Assembly: GCF_014649915.1 (NCBI RefSeq)
Contig: NZ_BMTY01000003.1
Location: 263,778 to 327,777 of the forward strand
Length of the DNA: 64,000 bases
Direction: 5' to 3'
Origin: Streptomyces toxytricini
GTDB lineage: Bacteria > Actinomycetota > Actinomycetes > Streptomycetales > Streptomycetaceae
Below, one piece after another: positions 59,522 to 64,000 of this stretch (its first letter is position 1; each line of letters starts with the position of its first letter). Made by a program: the position numbers and the translations under genes. A model generated the notes under the pieces. It was not told where the DNA came from, did no database searches, and saw nothing but the letters and a program-made list of their open reading frames with translations.

Positions 59522-60772
59522 GTGAGGACGGACAGCAAGCTGCGGAGAAGGTCCATGGGGGCCATATCCGCCCTGCTCGGCGGCGTACTGATGCTCACGG
59601 CGTGCACCGGCGGCGACGAGAAGGCGGGGGGCGGGGACACCAACAAGTCCCAGTCCGACGTCGACGCGGCGGCCGCCAAGGACGCGTCGAAGGCGAAGAT
59701 CACGATCACGCCGAAGGACGGCACGGACAACGCCGGCCTGGACTCGACCGCCGTCTCCGTCGCCGACGGCACGCTGACGGCGGTCGAGCTGAAGACCTCC
59801 GAGGGTGCCGCGGTGCCCGGCAAGATCGCCGCCGACGGCAAGAGCTGGAAGCCGGAGGCGCCGCTGAAGCGCTCGACGAAGTACGCGCTCTCGGCGACCG
59901 CGAAGGACGAGAGCGGCAAGGAGGCGCACGAGAACGCGACCTTCAGCACCGTCTCGCCGGAGAACAGCTTCATCGGCTCCTTCGTGCCGGAGGACGGCCA
60001 GACCGTCGGCGTCGGCATGCCGGTCTCGATCACCTTCAACAAGCCGATCAAGGACAAGAAGGCGGTCCAGTCCGCGATCAACGTCACCTCCAGCTCCGGC
60101 CAGGAGGTCGTCGGCCACTGGTTCAGCGCCCAGCGCCTGGACTTCCGCCCGGAGAACTACTGGCAGGCCGGCTCCACCGTCACCATGAAGATGGCGCTGG
60201 ACGGCGTCCAGGGCGCCCCCGGCGTCCAGGGCGTCCAGAACCGCACCGCCACCTTCAAGATCGGCCGGAGCCAGGTCTCCACCGTCGACGCGAAGACGAA
60301 GAAGATGACGGTGACCCGGGACGGCGCGGTCATCAAGACCATCCCGATCTCCGCGGGCTCCCCGGCGACGCCCACGTACAACGGCCAGATGGTGATCTCC
60401 GAGAAGTTCAAGGAGACCCGGATGAACGGCGCCACCGTCGGCTTCACCGACTCCGACGGCAAGGGCGAGTACGACATCAAGGACGTCCCGCACGCGATGC
60501 GGCTGTCCACCTCGGGCACGTTCCTCCACGGGAACTACTGGGGCGCCGACTCGATCTTCGGCAGCGTCAACACCAGCCACGGCTGCGTCGGCCTGAACGA
60601 CGTCAAGGGCGCCGGCGACCCGAACCAGCCGGCCGCCTGGTTCTACGACAACTCGCTCATCGGCGACGTCGTCACGGTGGTCAACTCCCCGGACAAGACC
60701 ATCAAGCCCGACAACGGCCTCAACGGCTGGAACCTCGGCTGGGCCGAATGGAAGGCCGGCTCCGCCGTCTGA
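59522..60772 (+). CDS. L,D-transpeptidase lipoprotein with Ig-like domains
   Basis: 416 residues, close to LdtMt2 of M. tuberculosis (408). The signal peptide ends in a lipobox (MLTAC, Cys28). Two Ig-like domains are at about 55-150 (ITITPKDGTDNAGLDSTAVSV, APLKRSTKYALSATAKD) and 150-255 (GQTVGVGMPVSITFNKPIKDKKAV, HWFSAQRLDFRPENYWQAGSTV). The YkuD domain has HGNYWGADSIFGSVNTSHGCVGL with the catalytic His and Cys near residue 360, and a C-terminal Trp-rich tail (GWNLGWAEW). GTG 59522 chosen since GGAG lies 6 bases ahead. Confidence 0.9.
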   Translation: MRTDSKLRRRSMGAISALLGGVLMLTACTGGDEKAGGGDTNKSQSDVDAAAAKDASKAKITITPKDGTDNAGLDSTAVSVADGTLTAVELKTSEGAAVPGKIAADGKSWKPEAPLKRSTKYALSATAKDESGKEAHENATFSTVSPENSFIGSFVPEDGQTVGVGMPVSITFNKPIKDKKAVQSAINVTSSSGQEVVGHWFSAQRLDFRPENYWQAGSTVTMKMALDGVQGAPGVQGVQNRTATFKIGRSQVSTVDAKTKKMTVTRDGAVIKTIPISAGSPATPTYNGQMVISEKFKETRMNGATVGFTDSDGKGEYDIKDVPHAMRLSTSGTFLHGNYWGADSIFGSVNTSHGCVGLNDVKGAGDPNQPAAWFYDNSLIGDVVTVVNSPDKTIKPDNGLNGWNLGWAEWKAGSAV

Positions 60773-60781
60773 CGTCCCGTA

Positions 60782-60858
60782 CGGTGCGGCCCGACACCGG
60801 GCCGCACCGCCCCGCACCACCCGCCGACGGCGGGGAGCCCCGGCGGCTCCCCGCCGTC
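60782..60858. terminator. Double hairpin after the L,D-transpeptidase gene
   Basis: Two perfect stems: 11 bp at 60782-60792 / 60799-60809 and 14 bp at 60826-60839 / 60845-60858 (GACGGCGGGGAGCC type). Together they isolate the transpeptidase from the GNAT gene. Confidence 0.75.
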
Positions 60859-60923
60859 CGGCGTTCCGGGGCCCCGCACAATCCGCGCGCGCCCGCCGAC
60901 CCGGCCCGGCTAGGGTCCGGCAC

Positions 60924-61889
60924 ATGACGACCCCTCACGCGATACGCGCCCTCGACCTGCCCGTCTCCGACGCCGACACCGACGCGTGGCTGGATGTCCT
61001 GGCCGCCGCCCGGGCCGCCGACCTGCCGGAGCTGCCGCCGCCGTCCCGGGTGGAGGTCGCCGGCCGGCTGCGGGTGCCGCCGGCGCGCGGGCGGACCGCC
61101 GTGTGGGCCGCCGAGGACGGCGTCGCCCAGCTCCTGCTGTTCACCGACGAGGAGAACCGGCACACCGCGTTCCTCGGGACGCTCGCCGTCCACCCGCGCT
61201 CCCGCCGCCGCGGCCTCGGCACGGCCCTGTGGCAGCAGGTGCGCGCCGAACTCCTCGCGGACGGCCGCACCTCCGTCTCCGCCGAGATCGAGGAGGGCGG
61301 CCCCGGCCGCGCCTTCGCCGAGTCGCTCGGCTTCGAGAACGTCCTGCCGCTCGCCTGGTACGTCCAGGACGTGCCCGCCGCCCCGGCCGCCCGCGGCGCG
61401 GACCCGGCCGGCTACACCCTCCTCCACTGGCCCGGACTCGTCCCCGACGCCTGGGCCGAGGCCGCCGCGGCCGCGCACGGCGCGATGGAGGACGCCCCCA
61501 CCGGGGACCTGGACGAGCAGACCGTCTCCTGGACGCCGCAGCGCCTGCACGCCTCCCAGCAGCACCTCCTCGACCGCGGGGCCGCCCTGGGCACGGTCGC
61601 CGCCGTCACCGCGGAGGGCGAGGTGGCCGCGTACACCGAACTCGTCCTGCCCGACCCGGACGGGCCGCGCGCCCTCCAGTGCGACACGGTCGTCGTCCCC
61701 CGCCACCGCGGGAAGGGCCTCGGCCGGGCCGTGAAGCTCCGCATGCTCGCCGAGGCGGCGGCCCGCCACCCGAACCTGCGCACCATCGCCACGACCGTCG
61801 CCGACGACAACGCGCCCATGCGCGCCGTCAACGCCTCCCTCGGCTACCGGCGCGAACGCGACGCCGCGGTCTGGCAGCTCAAGCTGTAG
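60924..61889 (+). CDS. GNAT acetyltransferase with two GNAT domains
   Basis: 321 residues. The first domain has acetyl-CoA motif LAVHPRSRRRGLGTALW near residue 90. The second has VVPRHRGKGLGRAVKLRM near residue 260, with AAYTELVL ahead and IATTVADDNAPMRAVNASLGYRRER after. The tandem layout resembles mycothiol synthase (MshD) relatives, but the whole fits a broader group of double-GNAT proteins, so the substrate is open. ATG 60924. The last 11 bases overlap the convergent XRE gene. Confidence 0.85.
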   Translation: MTTPHAIRALDLPVSDADTDAWLDVLAAARAADLPELPPPSRVEVAGRLRVPPARGRTAVWAAEDGVAQLLLFTDEENRHTAFLGTLAVHPRSRRRGLGTALWQQVRAELLADGRTSVSAEIEEGGPGRAFAESLGFENVLPLAWYVQDVPAAPAARGADPAGYTLLHWPGLVPDAWAEAAAAAHGAMEDAPTGDLDEQTVSWTPQRLHASQQHLLDRGAALGTVAAVTAEGEVAAYTELVLPDPDGPRALQCDTVVVPRHRGKGLGRAVKLRMLAEAAARHPNLRTIATTVADDNAPMRAVNASLGYRRERDAAVWQLKL

Positions 61890-62799
61890 CGGCCGGCCCC
61901 GCCTGCGAGGCGGACTCAGCGGCTCCCGCCGGACCGGCAAGGCCGCCGGCGGCCGACGGGGCGGACCAGGACGCCAGCAGCCGCAGCGCGTCCTGCGAGG
62001 GCGACCCGGGCGCGGCGTGGTAGGCGACCAGCCGCTGGTCGCAGTCGTCGGGCAGGGCCAGCGTCTCGAACGACAGCTCCATCGCACCGACCAGCGGATG
62101 CCGCAGCCGCTTCACGCCGTGCGTCTTGTCCGCCACCGTGTGCGCCGCCCACAGCCGGCGGAACTCCTCGTTCTTCACCGACAGCTCGCCGACCAGCGCG
62201 GTCAGCTGCTCGTCGTCGGGGTTCCGGCCCGCGTACATGCGCAGGTTGCTGACGACCTCGCAGGCCCGGCACTCCCAGTCCGCGTACAGCTCGGCCGTGG
62301 CCGGGTCCAGGAACACCATCCGCACCAGGTTGCGCTCCTGCGCCGGCAGCGCGCCGAAGTCCCCGAACACGGCCGCCGCGAGCCGGTTCCAGCCGATGAC
62401 GTCCTGCCGGTGCCCGACCAGGTACGCCGGGACCCCGTCCATCGCGTCCAGCAGCGTCCGCAGCTCCGGGCGCACCCGCTGCGGCCGGTGCACCTGCCGG
62501 CGGCGGCGGGGCCGCGGCCGGGCGAGCTGGCGCAGGTGGGCGCTCTCGGTGCCGTCGAGGCGCAGCGCCCGCGCGAGCGCGTCGAGCACCTCGGCGGACA
62601 CGTTCTGCCCGTGGCCCTGCTCCAGGCGCGTGTAGTACGCCACCGACACCCCGGCGAGGTGGGCCAGTTCCTCGCGGCGCAGGCCGGGCACGCGGCGGTA
62701 GCGGGTGTGGTCCGGCAGGCCGACGTCCGCCGGGCGCAGCCGGGCGCGCCGGCTCCGGAGGAACTCGCCGAGCTCGGAACGCGGATCAAGCTGGTCCAT
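61879..62799 (-). CDS. XRE-family regulator with MmyB-type ligand-binding domain
   Basis: 306 residues. HTH at about 10-85 (ELGEFLRSRRARLRPADVGLP, RVPGLRREELAHLAGVSVAYYTRLEQGHGQNVSAEVLDALARALRL). An MmyB-like domain follows at about 115-280 (ALLDAMDGVPAYLVGHRQDVIGWNRLAAAVFGDFGALPAQERNLVRMVFLDP, ELSVKNEEFRRLWAAHTVADKTHGVKRLRHPLVGAMELSFETLALPDD). Such regulators often repress a divergent oxidoreductase gene, here the alcohol dehydrogenase at 62960. ATG 62799. Confidence 0.9.
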   Translation of the reverse strand: MDQLDPRSELGEFLRSRRARLRPADVGLPDHTRYRRVPGLRREELAHLAGVSVAYYTRLEQGHGQNVSAEVLDALARALRLDGTESAHLRQLARPRPRRRRQVHRPQRVRPELRTLLDAMDGVPAYLVGHRQDVIGWNRLAAAVFGDFGALPAQERNLVRMVFLDPATAELYADWECRACEVVSNLRMYAGRNPDDEQLTALVGELSVKNEEFRRLWAAHTVADKTHGVKRLRHPLVGAMELSFETLALPDDCDQRLVAYHAAPGSPSQDALRLLASWSAPSAAGGLAGPAGAAESASQAGPAATA

Positions 62800-62959
62800 C
62801 GGCCCAGTATCGCCGGACGGCCGCCCCCGCCGGAGGCGCGAGCCTGACCCCGCCAGGGATAGGAACGGCAGACGTAGGAACGCCAGGGGTCTGGGTGGCG
62901 GCCCGCGGATCCGACAGAGTGTGACCACCGCATGATCTGCCTGTACGAGGAGCACACCC

Positions 62960-64000
62960 ATGTCCGTCACCCAGGCCGCCGCCTACGCCGCCCCCTCCGC
63001 GAAGGCGCCGCTGGAGCGCACCACCGTCCCGCGCCGCCCCGTCGGCGAGCACGACGTCCTCATCGAGATCAAGTACGCGGGCATCTGCCACTCCGACATC
63101 CACCAGGCCCGCGACGGCTGGGGCGAGGGCATCTTCCCGATGGTCCCGGGCCACGAGATCGCCGGCGTCGTCGCCGAAACCGGCTCCGCCGTCACCCGTT
63201 ACGCGGTCGGCGACCGGGTCGGCGTCGGCTGCTTCGTCGACTCCTGCCGGACCTGCGAGTACTGCCTGCGCGGGCAGGAGCAGTACTGCGTCGAGGGCAT
63301 GACCGGCACCTACAACGCCCTCGACCGCAGCGGTGAGCCCACGTACGGCGGCTACTCCACGCACCTGGTCGTGGACGAGAACTATGCGGTCCGCATCCCC
63401 GACGCCCTGCCCCTGGACCAGGCCGCCCCGCTGCTGTGCGCCGGCATCACCCTGTACTCGCCGCTGCGGCACTGGGGCGCCGGCCCGGGCAAGAAGGTCG
63501 CCGTCGTCGGCCTCGGCGGCCTCGGCCACATGGGCGTGAAGATCGCGAACGCGCTCGGCGCGGAGGTCACCGTCCTGTCGCAGAGCCTGCGCAAGCAGGA
63601 GGACGGCCTGCGCCTCGGCGCCGCGCACTACCGCGCGACGAGCGACCCGGCCACCTTCACGGAGCTCGCGGGCACCTTCGACCTCATCGTGTCGACGCTG
63701 GCCGTCCCGGTGGACCTCGACCGCTACCTGGGGCTGCTGAAGGTCGACGGCGCCCTCGTCAACGTCGGCGCCCCCGAGGAGCCGGTCAGCCTGAACCTCT
63801 TCTCGGTGATCACGGGCCGCCGCACCCTCGCCGGGTCGATGATCGGCGGCATAGCCGAGACGCAGGAGATGCTGGACTTCTGCGCCGAGCACGGCCTGGG
63901 CGCGGAGATCGAGGTGATCGCCGCGGACCGCATCAACGAGGCCTTCGAACGCGTCCTCGCGAGCGACGTCCGCTACCGCTTCGTCATCGACACGTCCACG
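62960..64000 (+). CDS. Zinc-dependent NAD(P) alcohol dehydrogenase, 3' end cut by the window edge
   Basis: 347 codons are seen, nearly the whole usual length of about 350. Zinc motifs: [15 protein letters not shown] (catalytic Cys and the next residues), [10 protein letters not shown], and four structural Cys in [17 protein letters not shown]. Cofactor motif [21 protein letters not shown] with the following [15 protein letters not shown] fits the CAD/YahK group that prefers NADPH. It reduces aldehydes in most relatives. ATG 62960 has GAGGAG about 7 bases ahead. Divergent from the MmyB-type regulator, 160 bases apart. The stop codon is just outside. Confidence 0.92.
   Translation, partial: MSVTQAAAYAAPSAKAPLERTTVPRRPVGEHDVLIEIKYAGICHSDIHQARDGWGEGIFPMVPGHEIAGVVAETGSAVTRYAVGDRVGVGCFVDSCRTCEYCLRGQEQYCVEGMTGTYNALDRSGEPTYGGYSTHLVVDENYAVRIPDALPLDQAAPLLCAGITLYSPLRHWGAGPGKKVAVVGLGGLGHMGVKIANALGAEVTVLSQSLRKQEDGLRLGAAHYRATSDPATFTELAGTFDLIVSTLAVPVDLDRYLGLLKVDGALVNVGAPEEPVSLNLFSVITGRRTLAGSMIGGIAETQEMLDFCAEHGLGAEIEVIAADRINEAFERVLASDVRYRFVIDTST

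Noticed and set aside
1..64000. CRISPR array, tRNA or rRNA genes, insertion sequences, prophage or biosynthetic gene cluster
   Set aside because: No regularly spaced repeats apart from the intergenic family at 46 kb, no cloverleaf or CCA-type end seen, no transposase or phage proteins, and no polyketide or peptide synthase modules.

Overview
The window is a 64 kb piece of chromosome from a high-GC actinomycete, almost certainly a Streptomyces. Third codon positions are nearly all G or C, and GTG and TTG starts are common. It carries an AfsQ1/AfsQ2/SigQ locus, a DUF5753/DUF397 regulator pair, an actinobacterial acyl-CoA carboxylase with its epsilon subunit, and a typical family of GC-rich intergenic palindromes. 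From memory, the gene order follows the S. coelicolor region around SCO4855-SCO4945; this was not checked by alignment. I see no rRNA, tRNA, CRISPR array, insertion sequence or prophage. It reads as conserved core chromosome, so most novelty lies in regulatory sites and unusual proteins.

Layout. 1-0.85 kb: end of the succinate dehydrogenase operon (sdhC, sdhD). 1-5 kb: a ureidoimidazoline decarboxylase, an ECF sigma factor coupled to a membrane partner, and an L,D-transpeptidase lipoprotein. 5-9 kb: a stand-alone acyl-CoA mutase large subunit, a LysE exporter and an M20 amidohydrolase. 9-16 kb: a nucleoside ABC importer (BMP lipoprotein, double ATPase, two permeases), cytidine deaminase and thymidine phosphorylase. 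16-22.6 kb: STAS protein, ECF sigma factor, MFS exporter with divergent LysR, a LuxR-type regulator, a cupin and an alpha/beta hydrolase. 22.7-24 kb: adenosine deaminase. 24-30 kb: small secreted, membrane and lipoproteins and an RTX-repeat protein. 30-34.8 kb: deoC, two aldehyde dehydrogenase genes (the second a half-length form) and a uridine-kinase-like protein. 35-38.7 kb: sigQ, afsQ1, afsQ2 and a lipoprotein. 38.8-40 kb: XRE-DUF5753 and a triplicated DUF397. 40-42.5 kb: phosphosugar mutase and purine nucleoside phosphorylase. 42.7-47 kb: a cyclotransferase-like protein, a quinone dehydrogenase, a DeoR regulator, an intergenic repeat cluster and a DLH-like protein. 47-53.5 kb: biotin-dependent carboxylase genes (accA2, pccB, epsilon subunit) with biotin ligase and Maf. 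53.6-57 kb: adenylate cyclase, enoyl-CoA hydratase and a GGDEF cyclase. 57-64 kb: hutH, a LAXTG surface mini-protein, a second L,D-transpeptidase, a double GNAT protein, an XRE regulator and a zinc alcohol dehydrogenase that runs off the end.

The strongest integrating signal is a palindrome, consensus TCTACGCGCGTAGA, found once in front of each of six nucleoside loci spread over 33 kb: the BMP lipoprotein, the ABC ATPase-permease-cdd operon, deoA, add, deoC-aldehyde dehydrogenase and deoD-phosphomutase. Together these genes form a full route. Nucleosides are imported, deaminated and split by phosphorolysis; the pentose phosphate is isomerised and cleaved to glyceraldehyde-3-phosphate and acetaldehyde, and the aldehyde is oxidised. 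I infer one nucleoside-responsive repressor binding all six sites. Its gene is not evident here unless it is the DeoR-type gene at 44965. Other points of note are a perfect AfsQ1 box between sigQ and afsQ1, an ABC ATPase whose ribosome-binding site faces no standard start codon, a DUF397 protein of three exact 20-residue units, and two hydrolase-fold proteins with glycine in place of the nucleophile.
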